A stretch of 64,000 bases of DNA from Zwartia vadi (GTDB lineage: Bacteria > Pseudomonadota > Gammaproteobacteria > Burkholderiales > Burkholderiaceae_B). Of the stretch, positions 26,997 to 34,779 are shown piece by piece; position 1 is the stretch's first letter; every line of letters begins with the position of its first letter. The notes beneath the pieces were generated by a model. It worked only from the letters and a program-made list of their open reading frames with translations, searched no databases and was not told the origin of the DNA. The DNA is taken from assembly GCF_030410375.1 (NCBI RefSeq), contig NZ_JAUHHE010000002.1:1-64000 (forward strand), in the 5' to 3' direction. The position numbers and the translations under genes were made by a program.

Positions 26997-27755
26997 TCAC
27001 TCTAAAACAAAGTTGATAGGAATAGTGACCCACATTTTCTGTGAGGTGCCAGCCTTTTTTCCCGGAATAAATTGCCAGGAGCGAACGGCCTCGAGAGCTG
27101 AGTGATCGAGTCGAGGGTACCCGCTAGAGAGGCTGAGTTGGATTTGTGAAACCCTTCCTTCGTGATCAACTTCAACTGCCAGGACAACCTTGCCTTGCTC
27201 GCCTAAACGCCGGCTTTTCTTGGGGTAGGGTGGTTGTGGATTCGTTGAATAATGAGCATGACTGCTGGGAGGTATCTCGTTGTGCGGATAAGATGCAAGC
27301 CCGGCTGGTTTGGAAATGTCAGGTTCGTGCTTGTGCGACTGCGGCACTGCATGCCGGTGACTCGCTATGACAGATACTTTTTTTGAACTGTTCGCTTCTT
27401 TGAGTTGTTCACCACCAGGTTCCGATTGATTCGATGCGGATACTTGATATTCTGTATCGGGCAGAGATTTTTCGGGCTGAGAGATCACAGCGGGTGTGAT
27501 TTCATCCGATTTTTGAGAGGGGCTCTTGGTTGTCACTTCAGCAAGTTGAGGTTGAAGTAAGAAAGATTCAAAAAAGCTCGCTCCGAGTGGTGTATGTGTT
27601 TTTTGTTCCTGTCGTTGCGTGCGATGCATCCATGCGAATCCAAGCGCCACTCCATGCGCAAGGAGCACAATTGAAAAGATGATGACTTTGAAGCGCAGAC
27701 CAGACTGGCCTGTTGGGCTCAAGACAAGTGGACATGGATCAAACATGACTGACAT
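26997..27755 (-). CDS. tonB: TonB energy-transducing protein
   Basis: 252 residues: a short cytoplasmic N-terminus, one anchor helix (VIIFSIVLLAHGVALGFAWM), a long hydrophilic Pro/Ser/Glu-rich periplasmic linker, and a C-terminal TonB domain. That domain carries PPYPKKSRRLGEQGKVVLAV and SSGYPRLDHSALEAVRSWQF, the receptor-contacting fold. First gene of tonB-exbB-exbD, with a Fur-box-like sequence 33 bp upstream. Confidence 0.93.
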   Translation of the reverse strand: MSVMFDPCPLVLSPTGQSGLRFKVIIFSIVLLAHGVALGFAWMHRTQRQEQKTHTPLGASFFESFLLQPQLAEVTTKSPSQKSDEITPAVISQPEKSLPDTEYQVSASNQSEPGGEQLKEANSSKKVSVIASHRHAVPQSHKHEPDISKPAGLASYPHNEIPPSSHAHYSTNPQPPYPKKSRRLGEQGKVVLAVEVDHEGRVSQIQLSLSSGYPRLDHSALEAVRSWQFIPGKKAGTSQKMWVTIPINFVLE

Positions 27756-27787
27756 TGTTTAAGAAAAACAATGCAATCTAACACGAA

Positions 27788-27802
27788 TGAGAATTATTAT
27801 TA
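27788..27802 (-). promoter_or_regulatory. Fur box upstream of tonB-exbB-exbD
   Basis: TGAGAATTATTATTA agrees with the 7-1-7 Fur consensus TGATAAT-N-ATTATCA at 12 of 14 defined positions. It lies between the LysR gene end and the tonB start, where a promoter is expected, so iron repression of the TonB system is likely. Confidence 0.7.
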
Positions 27803-27816
27803 TTTGTGAGATTTTG

Positions 27817-28731
27817 TTACAAACGTATGCCGTGCAAACCAAAGGCACCGAGCCTCTCTAGCCGCGAAAACTCTGAGTCAATCAACTGCTCCACCATATC
27901 GTAGTCAATCTTTTTGTCACGGTCGCGTCTCTGAGCGAGTACGAGCGTCCTGCTGAGTTGTACACCTGCTATCTGACTAATTTGAATAGTGCTATTTTCC
28001 AGATCGTCTTTAAAAACAGAGACTGGCATGATGGTGGAATGGCCACGCCTGAGCACAAGCTCTCTGATGGCATCAACCGAGTCGATAATCCCTTCGATTT
28101 TCAGATTTAAATTGAGGGCGCGTAACTGTTGATCCACGATGCCATGATGCAGGCTGGTCATCAGCACAGGTAGTTGTGCGACTTGGTCGATTTGAATAGT
28201 TTGTGCCTGACCTTTTCTGTTCGGTGAAATCAGTGCAAACGGCTCGTTTATCAAAGGCCTGAGTAAAAATTTTCGACCGGGTGGAGGATTGGTCACGATT
28301 GCCATATCAATGATTCCACGCCCGAGCCATTCAAGCAGTGCAGGCGTAAATGCCTCTCGTGCACGCATGGGACGTGCGCCAGGCAGCTGCAGGCAGCTCT
28401 CAAAAAGACCTGGCAATAGGACTCTTCCCAGTGTGGGCGGCACACCTAGGCTCACGCTCGTTGTTCGATGCAGGCCTTCGCGTAAATTTAAACTGACCCG
28501 ATCGGCTTCCGCCAGGATACGCTGTGCGGACTCATAAAGCGTGACACCGGCTGCGGTCATGCAAACCCCTCTGGGTAAGCGCTGCAGCAAGAGCGTGCCA
28601 AAGTCTTCTTCAAGCTCTCTGATCTGGCGGGTCAACGCTGGTTGGGCGATCGCAACGACATTCGCGGCTGCAGTAATGCTACCCGCATCCACCACGGCGA
28701 CAAAATAGCGTAGTGCTTTTAGATTATTCAT
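27817..28731 (-). CDS. LysR-family transcriptional regulator
   Basis: 304 residues with an N-terminal winged helix-turn-helix (MNNLKALRYFVAVVDAGSITAAANVVAIAQPALTRQIREL-type order in residues 1-45) and a C-terminal effector-binding fold. It diverges from the dehydrogenase gene at 28878 with a 146-bp shared control region. This is the classic arrangement for a LysR protein controlling its neighbour and itself. The likely inducer is the substrate handled by the dehydrogenase/Bug receptor cluster, which is unknown. Confidence 0.9.
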   Translation of the reverse strand: MNNLKALRYFVAVVDAGSITAAANVVAIAQPALTRQIRELEEDFGTLLLQRLPRGVCMTAAGVTLYESAQRILAEADRVSLNLREGLHRTTSVSLGVPPTLGRVLLPGLFESCLQLPGARPMRAREAFTPALLEWLGRGIIDMAIVTNPPPGRKFLLRPLINEPFALISPNRKGQAQTIQIDQVAQLPVLMTSLHHGIVDQQLRALNLNLKIEGIIDSVDAIRELVLRRGHSTIMPVSVFKDDLENSTIQISQIAGVQLSRTLVLAQRRDRDKKIDYDMVEQLIDSEFSRLERLGAFGLHGIRL

Positions 28732-28757
28732 GACGTTGATATAGCAAAATGATATGG

Positions 28758-28772
28758 CAAATTGATAATTTG
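28758..28772. promoter_or_regulatory. Candidate LysR operator in the divergent promoter region
   Basis: CAAATT-GAT-AATTTG is a perfect 6-bp-arm inverted repeat, 27 bp before the regulator start codon and about 105 bp before the dehydrogenase start. Its size and position suit a LysR recognition site, although it does not show the T-N11-A pattern strictly. Confidence 0.4.
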
Positions 28773-28877
28773 ATATTGGACTTGTTTGACCTTGATTTTT
28801 ACAATCATAAATTAAGTTAGATATTTAATTACATTTGCCTATTTTTTTGAGCGAATGGATAAGTTGGACACATCACA

Positions 28878-29939
28878 ATGCATAACAATTCAGTATTAGT
28901 TCACTTCGACGCACTGTGCGAATTTATTGCACGTGCTTTTGTTGCGGTGGGCTTGCCTGAGCAAGACTCAAAAAAAATCGCGCGTTTGATGGCTAGTGCT
29001 GATCTGCAGGGTTCTGACGGCCACGGTGTGATTCGCTTACCTCAGTACGTCAAGCGGATATTAGCGGGTGGGATCAACAAGCATCCAAAGATCGAAGCGC
29101 ATTCCTCCGCCCAGGCTGTTGCCGTCGTTGACGGCGATAATGGTATGGGGCATCTGGTTGTTTCTCATGCAGTGGACTTGGCGATTGAGAAAGCACGCAC
29201 GCAAGGTGTTGCCTGGGTCGGGACCAGACGAAGCAATCATGCGGGTCCGGCTTCGCTTTACGCCACGATGCCTGTCAAACACGACATGATCGGACTTTAC
29301 TTTGCAGTGGGTAATGCCAATCACCTACCTCCGTGGGGGGGGATGGATATGTTGTTGTCGACGAATCCCATTGCTGCGGGTATTCCTTCAGGCAAGGAGA
29401 ATCCGATTGTCTTGGATATGGCGACGACTGTTGCAGCCTATGGAAAGGTTAAAGCCAAGGCGAAAGCGGGGCAGATGATGCCTGAGGGCTGGATGATTGA
29501 CCGTCAAGGTCAACCACTGCTCGATCCTGCGCGCTCCGAGGAGGGGTTTTTGCTCCCGATAGGAGGCTACAAAGGCTATGGGTTAGCACTGATTGTTGGC
29601 ATTTTGGCTGGTACCTTGCAAGGTGCGGCGATGGGTAAGGATGTGATTGATTTCAACAAAGATCACGTTACGCCAACCAATACCGGGCAGGCTATTTTGG
29701 TGTTGAATCTCGCGGCCTTTGGCGGTGCAGAGGTGTTCAAATCCGCGATCGATACTCTGATACGTGACATTAAAGCTTCGCAACGATTACCCAATGTTGA
29801 CCGGATATGGTTACCCGGAGAACAAAGCCATGCCCGGCGGATGGATTATGCGGAACACGGAATACCGATTGCAGCTGGAGTAGTAAAGGAACTGGGCTTG
29901 CTATCTCGCGACCTGGGAATACCTGCTTTGATTGAATAA
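28878..29939 (+). CDS. Ldh2/malate-sulfolactate-ureidoglycolate dehydrogenase family oxidoreductase
   Basis: NAD(P)-dependent 2-hydroxyacid dehydrogenase of the Ldh2 superfamily, 353 residues. Conserved features are GSDGHGVIRLPQYV near residue 50, the catalytic His in TRRSNHAGPASLYA near residue 120, STNPIAAGIPSG near 160, and LPIGGYKGYGLALIV near 235. Members oxidise malate, L-sulfolactate, ureidoglycolate, delta-1-piperideine-2-carboxylate or related compounds. The substrate is open. First gene of a dehydrogenase, receptor, cupin run controlled by a divergent LysR gene. Confidence 0.87.
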   Translation: MHNNSVLVHFDALCEFIARAFVAVGLPEQDSKKIARLMASADLQGSDGHGVIRLPQYVKRILAGGINKHPKIEAHSSAQAVAVVDGDNGMGHLVVSHAVDLAIEKARTQGVAWVGTRRSNHAGPASLYATMPVKHDMIGLYFAVGNANHLPPWGGMDMLLSTNPIAAGIPSGKENPIVLDMATTVAAYGKVKAKAKAGQMMPEGWMIDRQGQPLLDPARSEEGFLLPIGGYKGYGLALIVGILAGTLQGAAMGKDVIDFNKDHVTPTNTGQAILVLNLAAFGGAEVFKSAIDTLIRDIKASQRLPNVDRIWLPGEQSHARRMDYAEHGIPIAAGVVKELGLLSRDLGIPALIE

Positions 29940-29967
29940 GTGGCTTATATATTTTCTGGAGAAGACA

Positions 29968-30948
29968 ATGAGGGTTTTTAAAAAGATTGCCTTGTTCGCA
30001 CAAGCTGCGGCGCTAACAGTTGCCTCTATGGGTGTAATGGCGCAAGCGAATTATCCTGATAAACCTATCCGGATGATTATTCCATTGGCGACGGGTAGTG
30101 CGGTGGATAACGCGTTGCGATTGGTTGCGCAAAATATGGCCACAAGTATGGGCCAACCGATTGTGATCGAAAACGTGCCAGGATCCTCCGGCCTGATCGG
30201 CGCAGATCGCATGCTCAAAATGCCTGCCGATGGCTACACGATCGGCGGCGTCAATGACAGTGTGCTGACAATGGTGCCGCACATCAATCCCAATACAACG
30301 TTCAACACCCTAAAGGACTTCGCCCCGATTTCTTTGATCGGCACAATCGAATGGGGTGTGGTGGTGAAAGCCGATTCACAGTTCAAAACACTCGAGGACT
30401 TGGTCAAGTTTGCCAAGGCAAATCCCGATAAGTTGACTTTTGGATCGGGTGGCGTGGGGAGTCCTCAGCATCTTGCTATGGCTCTATTGATGCAGCGTGC
30501 AGGTGTCAAACTTGTCCATGTGCCTTATAAAGGCGCAACGCAAGCGGCCGTTGGCGCGGCAGCTGGAGAGGTTGATGTGTCGTTCCAAGGTTTAGGGACC
30601 GTTGCCGCGTTGATCAATGGAGGCAAGTTGCGTTTATTGGCGCTTTCGACACCCAAACCCTTGGACCAGTTTGCCGGGGTGCCTACAATCGATCAGTCCG
30701 TTTTTCCGGGATTCTTTTTTAACTCTTGGGCTGCCATGGTTGCACCCGCCAAAACGCCTAAGGCGATTGTAGAAAAGCTTTCCGCAGAAGCCCGCAAAGC
30801 GATGGATAATCCTGACACACGTGAACGTTTTGCCAAGCTTGGGATCACGATTCGCGGAACGACGCCAGCCGAGTTTGAGGAGGCTTTGAAGAAGCAATAC
30901 GAGCTTTACGGTAAGGTCATCAAAGACAACAATATCAAAGCTGAGTAA
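29968..30948 (+). CDS. Bug family (TTT) tripartite tricarboxylate-type substrate-binding protein
   Basis: Periplasmic receptor of about 326 residues. The ATG at 29968 follows TCTGGAGAAGACA, a good ribosome site. The signal peptide is KKIALFAQAAALTVASMGVMA, cut before QANYPDKPIRMI. The Bug motifs are visible: the N-terminal YPDKPIRMIIP, ENVPGSSGLIGADRMLKMPADGYT, and VPYKGATQAAVGAAAGEVD. No TctA/TctB membrane genes lie nearby, which is common for orphan Bug receptors in Alcaligenaceae and relatives. Its ligand is probably the carboxylate used by the upstream dehydrogenase (inference). Confidence 0.9.
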   Translation: MRVFKKIALFAQAAALTVASMGVMAQANYPDKPIRMIIPLATGSAVDNALRLVAQNMATSMGQPIVIENVPGSSGLIGADRMLKMPADGYTIGGVNDSVLTMVPHINPNTTFNTLKDFAPISLIGTIEWGVVVKADSQFKTLEDLVKFAKANPDKLTFGSGGVGSPQHLAMALLMQRAGVKLVHVPYKGATQAAVGAAAGEVDVSFQGLGTVAALINGGKLRLLALSTPKPLDQFAGVPTIDQSVFPGFFFNSWAAMVAPAKTPKAIVEKLSAEARKAMDNPDTRERFAKLGITIRGTTPAEFEEALKKQYELYGKVIKDNNIKAE

Positions 30949-30962
30949 ATAGGGGTTTAATA

Positions 30963-31373
30963 ATGGCTGAAACTTTAAAACATGCTGTGTTGCGTCCAGA
31001 TCAAATCAAGAGCCATGATCGGGGCGGTGGTGCCAAGACGATTCCTCTTGTGACCGCTGCGACTGGTGCTAAAGCTTTTATCAACGGAATCACGGAGTTT
31101 GGGCCAGGCGCCGAAATTCCTTTTCACAGCCATAACTGCGAAGAGAGCGTGATCTTGCTTGAGGGTGAGGCATACCTGGACATCGCTGGTGAGGTTCATG
31201 AAGTCAAAGCGCATGACACAACTTGGATACCACCCAACGTCTCTCACAGGTTCCGTAACAAGTCCAGTACGCAGGGGATGAAAATTCTCTGGACCTACGC
31301 TTCACCGATGGCGACACGTACGTTGACCGAGAGTGGTGAGACGCGATACATCGCGGCTGAGCACAATAAATAA
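30963..31373 (+). CDS. Cupin-domain protein
   Basis: Small beta-barrel protein of 136 residues. Cupin motif 1 is visible as ITEFGPGAEIPFHSHNCEESVILLEG-type order (His-X-His and Glu, residues 38-63). Motif 2 is HDTTWIPPNVSHRFRN with the last metal His near residue 95. It is either a metal-dependent enzyme or a small-molecule sensor. It starts 14 bp after the receptor gene and ends the operon. Confidence 0.85.
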   Translation: MAETLKHAVLRPDQIKSHDRGGGAKTIPLVTAATGAKAFINGITEFGPGAEIPFHSHNCEESVILLEGEAYLDIAGEVHEVKAHDTTWIPPNVSHRFRNKSSTQGMKILWTYASPMATRTLTESGETRYIAAEHNK

Positions 31374-31396
31374 AGCAAATTGAATTAACTCAACAT

Positions 31397-31423
31397 CAGG
31401 GCGTCATTTAAATTGGCGCCCTG
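31397..31423. terminator. Hairpin between convergent cupin and M81 genes
   Basis: CAGGGCG (31397-31403) pairs with CGCCCTG (31417-31423). With a wobble and two further pairs the stem reaches 10 bp around a TTTAAAT loop. It lies in the 72-bp gap between two converging operons and probably ends transcription from both sides. Flanking T-richness is only moderate. Confidence 0.55.
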
Positions 31424-31445
31424 AATGACTGGATTTAATTTAAGG

Positions 31446-32933
31446 TTAAGACCAATGAGTGTCCGCATCGAATGGGTACACGGGTCTGGTAAGCTTTTTG
31501 TATGGAAAGCGAGAATAGTCAGCGCCTGTTACACCACCACCATCACACTCGACGAGTGCTTTGGCGATCGGAACAAAAACCGGTCTGCAATACATGCGCG
31601 ACTTCAGCAAAATAAAGCGGTGACTGGGTGCATCGATCCCGATATGCGAAAAAATACCCAGATCCCAATGTTCCTGGGGTGTCTCGGTGATCATGACTTT
31701 TGCCTGAGGGAGGTCAAGGCATACCGTGCGCCCCATGTGGATGCGTTGCCCAGTGTAAGTGGGACCTGAAACGACATATTGACCGTCCGAGATTGCTGAG
31801 ACCACTCCTGTCAGCATTCTGGGTGGATTCGTTACGCCCAATTGGGTAAGAGGCACTTTATCTCCAACGGGCAAGCTAACTGTTGCATGAAGCCCCGCTT
31901 GGATGATTTGTGCAACAGCTTCCGGGTCGCAGATCGGCCCCACTACGATATCCTCGAGGCCTTGTTTGAGGGCCTCGTGTAAAACGTTCATATCATCACA
32001 TGTTCCGCCCGACATGCAATTGTCGCCATGATCGAGCAGTAATACCGGGCCTTTTCCGGGTTGCGCGGCAATTTCTTTGGCTCGTCCAATCGATGTCGCC
32101 AAGGGTTCATTTTTATAGATGAAGTCGCTGCGTCTAGACCAAATGAATTCGGCGATCCGCTGGGCGACCGCCTCTGCAGCCGCAGCATCGTTGTCACTCA
32201 CCACAACAACGCTAATGCAGGGGGCAGCGATGTCTGCAAGCGCAAAGCCTGCCAAAACGGATACACCCAACATACCTTCTGCTTCTGCAGCGCGGGCGAG
32301 TTCGACCGCTGCGTGCATGGGGCCAATATCTGTGCGACTGCACAGTGTGTTCAGGATCAAAGGTAATCTGCGCCAAGCCAGAGTTGGCTTGATGCGCTGA
32401 TTGATCATGTCAACAAGCAGACGTCCCGCGTGCGCGCCGGTTTCATACATGTCGACATGCGGATAAGTTTTAAAACTGATGACGATATCGCTGTTATTAA
32501 TGATTTTTTCAGTCATTTTGCCGTGCAGATCGAGCGCAACAGCAATTGGCGCATGGGGAAGTGCTGCTCGTACACGCTCCAGCAAATCACCTTCGCCGTC
32601 TTCAGAGTTTTCAGCGACCATTGCACCGTGCAAATCTAGAGCCACAGCATCACAGCCTTGCGCGGCGGAGACAATCGTATCGCTCAGATGTGTATAGGCT
32701 TGGGCGTTAACTGTACCGCTGGGGTTGGCTGTCGCGCTACAGGCGACCACAACCTCGTGGCCTGCCTGTTCAAGCACATCGATAAAGGCGGCAATCCCAG
32801 TGCGCGTGTTTTTTGACGCCAGGTACGCCTCCTCTCCATACAACGGACCTTGGTCGCCAAAAGATTTCAGTGGTGTGGCGATAGGGGAGAAGGTGTTTGT
32901 TTCGTGGTTCAGCCTGGCGACAAGTATTTTCAT
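31446..32933 (-). CDS. M81 family metallopeptidase (MlrC-like)
   Basis: A 495-residue protein of the DUF1485/MlrC group. Recognisable blocks are MKILVARLNHETNTFSPI at the N-terminus, VALDLHGAMVAE near residue 100, KTYPHVDMYETGAHAGRL near 155, LLLDHGDNCMSGGT near 300, and the C-terminal MlrC_C region. MlrC of Sphingomonas degrades the linear product of microcystin breakdown, but most relatives have unknown substrates. It starts 1 bp after the stop of the TauE-type gene, so the two are translated together. Confidence 0.85.
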   Translation of the reverse strand: MKILVARLNHETNTFSPIATPLKSFGDQGPLYGEEAYLASKNTRTGIAAFIDVLEQAGHEVVVACSATANPSGTVNAQAYTHLSDTIVSAAQGCDAVALDLHGAMVAENSEDGEGDLLERVRAALPHAPIAVALDLHGKMTEKIINNSDIVISFKTYPHVDMYETGAHAGRLLVDMINQRIKPTLAWRRLPLILNTLCSRTDIGPMHAAVELARAAEAEGMLGVSVLAGFALADIAAPCISVVVVSDNDAAAAEAVAQRIAEFIWSRRSDFIYKNEPLATSIGRAKEIAAQPGKGPVLLLDHGDNCMSGGTCDDMNVLHEALKQGLEDIVVGPICDPEAVAQIIQAGLHATVSLPVGDKVPLTQLGVTNPPRMLTGVVSAISDGQYVVSGPTYTGQRIHMGRTVCLDLPQAKVMITETPQEHWDLGIFSHIGIDAPSHRFILLKSRMYCRPVFVPIAKALVECDGGGVTGADYSRFPYKKLTRPVYPFDADTHWS

Positions 32934-32934
32934 G

Positions 32935-33696
32935 TTAGTCCAGTATCGTTTTAAATGAGGAGTACATCAGTCCAAGTCCCGTCGCTAAAAGCAGAGCTGT
33001 CACCAGCAACTGTGCCACTCTGCGGCTGAGATTAATTGGATGTTTAATTTGCAAAATTGTTGCGATGGTAATGGCTGGAAAGGCGATTGCGGACAAAATG
33101 ACTGCATTCATAGTGAGCTCGCCTGTCAAAAGTGCAATGACCAGTCTCGCGGCAGAGGTCAGACTAAAAACAATGAAAAGATAGTGTCGAACCAGGTCTT
33201 TGTCGAGAGGCTGGCTGTATAAATGATAGACCAGTGGTGGTCCGGGCGTGGCGAACATGCCACCAAGAATGCCGGTCAAAAATCCAGCCGTCATTGTTGA
33301 GTATTTGCCGGACGTTTTGCGCTTGTTGGTATTGATCATAAACAACGCAATGGCCGAGGCGAATATGCATACTCCAAGAATGAGTCGCAAGGTATTGATC
33401 CCGTTGTCAGTAAACCAGGACAATGAGATAAATCCCAACACGAGTCCTATCATGCTCGTGATCAGCATAGGCTTTAACAGGGGCCCTGTGGTCAACCGTG
33501 GAGACTTGCTCAGATAAACAACGTTGTTGGCAATGGAAAGTATGCAAGCGATATTGGCGGCATCTGCAATGGAGATAATTTGTAGCGCGCCCGTCAAGCC
33601 TACCAAAATCAATCCAAACGCAAAACCGGTCAGGTTTTGGCAAAAGGCGGCGATTAACGCGATAGAAATAAAAGCGACATACTGCGTAAGAGACAT
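32935..33696 (-). CDS. Sulfite exporter TauE/SafE family membrane protein
   Basis: 253 residues with about eight hydrophobic helices and the TauE/SafE repeat pattern, for example GFAFGLILVGLTG in the first half and TAGFLTGILGGMFATPGPPLVYHLY in the second. Family members are anion permeases that export sulfite or sulfoacetate, but many are uncharacterised. It leads a two-gene unit with the M81 peptidase. An organosulfur role is possible but not demonstrated. Confidence 0.82.
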   Translation of the reverse strand: MSLTQYVAFISIALIAAFCQNLTGFAFGLILVGLTGALQIISIADAANIACILSIANNVVYLSKSPRLTTGPLLKPMLITSMIGLVLGFISLSWFTDNGINTLRLILGVCIFASAIALFMINTNKRKTSGKYSTMTAGFLTGILGGMFATPGPPLVYHLYSQPLDKDLVRHYLFIVFSLTSAARLVIALLTGELTMNAVILSAIAFPAITIATILQIKHPINLSRRVAQLLVTALLLATGLGLMYSSFKTILD

Positions 33697-33794
33697 ATTC
33701 TAGTGATTCCTGACTGCTTGCCCGTTGCTTAGGCTTTGAGTTTTTATATTTGGAGACTTTAATCTATTCTTCTTAAACTAAAGCCTAATTTAAA

Positions 33795-34775
33795 TCATTG
33801 ATTCACTTGCTGCACGGCATAAGGTGTCAGCGTTTTTTGTAGGAGTCGCCAACTTATTGTGACGCCATCAAAATTTCTGATGACATGGGGGAGAAAGCCA
33901 GATAACTCAATCCCCTTTGCAGTGAAACAAAAAGAAAAGGGGCTTGTCTCAGGTTGATGGATTGATTCCAATCCGGACACCAGGCTTGGGTCAAACTCTT
34001 TTTCTGTTTTTGCAAGTTGCTCGAAGTGCTGTCTGACAGCGCGCTCCATGATCGCTGACCATTCTCCGGATTGAAAAATATCTCCGATTTTTAATGGCCG
34101 CTCTTTTGAAAGAGAGTAAATCCCACATTCAGTTTGACTGGATGGATAGGCACCAGTAAATAGTTCAATGTGTGTTTGTTTGAGAAGCCAGTCTGCAGAT
34201 ACTCTGGAAACCTGTGTATCAAAACTTTCAGTTCCTCTGCCTGCGGGAAGTTCAGGCTGGTTTGCAAAGCCTAAATAAGCATTCAAGTTGCGTCCTGTAT
34301 CTGTTGTGTCGTCAACTTGGATAAATTTCCTTTCAATGACATAGACGGCATCTTGAGCTTTGGTCACTCGGATGTGATTGTCTATTGCTGTGAATGTTTT
34401 AAAACCCGCAACGATTTTTCCTGTGTCGTTGAGCTCTTTTATGCGTAACTGGTAGGCGTGTAATAGGCAATCTGTCGCTTCGCGTTGTGATACCGCTGCA
34501 GCTTGGGTATCTATCAAGCAATAAGTCCCAATGAATCGAAGCCAGGAGCGTTGACTGGAAACAAGCGTGGTTTGGGCTGTTGAGGAAAGCTTGGCCCGAG
34601 CAGTTTTGTAAGCCAAGGAGAGCGTTTCATCAAGCGTTGAAAGGGCAGGGCTGGAGCAAATCGTTCGCTCCATGTTTGTGCGTGCCTTCTGGCAATCAAA
34701 GCTTGCTGCTTTAGCCTGATCGGAGTGTGCGATGCCTGCTAAAACTAAGGCGAATAAGAGATATTTAAAACTCAT
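33795..34775 (-). CDS. Secreted LprI-like (DUF1311) protein
   Basis: 326 residues. The signal peptide covers residues 1-22 (FALVLAGIAHSDQAKA). An N-terminal LprI/DUF1311 domain follows with DCQKARTNMERTICSSPALSTLD and paired cysteines (also GTYCLID and ATDCLLH), as in the lysozyme-inhibitor LprI family. The remaining 200 or so residues look like a second domain that I do not recognise. It starts 4 bp after the pit gene, so the two form one transcript. A cell-envelope role is likely and the precise function unknown. Confidence 0.75.
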   Translation of the reverse strand: MSFKYLLFALVLAGIAHSDQAKAASFDCQKARTNMERTICSSPALSTLDETLSLAYKTARAKLSSTAQTTLVSSQRSWLRFIGTYCLIDTQAAAVSQREATDCLLHAYQLRIKELNDTGKIVAGFKTFTAIDNHIRVTKAQDAVYVIERKFIQVDDTTDTGRNLNAYLGFANQPELPAGRGTESFDTQVSRVSADWLLKQTHIELFTGAYPSSQTECGIYSLSKERPLKIGDIFQSGEWSAIMERAVRQHFEQLAKTEKEFDPSLVSGLESIHQPETSPFSFCFTAKGIELSGFLPHVIRNFDGVTISWRLLQKTLTPYAVQQVNQ

Positions 34776-34779
34776 TTGC

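Noticed and set aside
31425..31769. 114-codon plus-strand frame
   Set aside because: It is antisense to the C-terminal part of the M81 peptidase gene and has no family resemblance or ribosome site.
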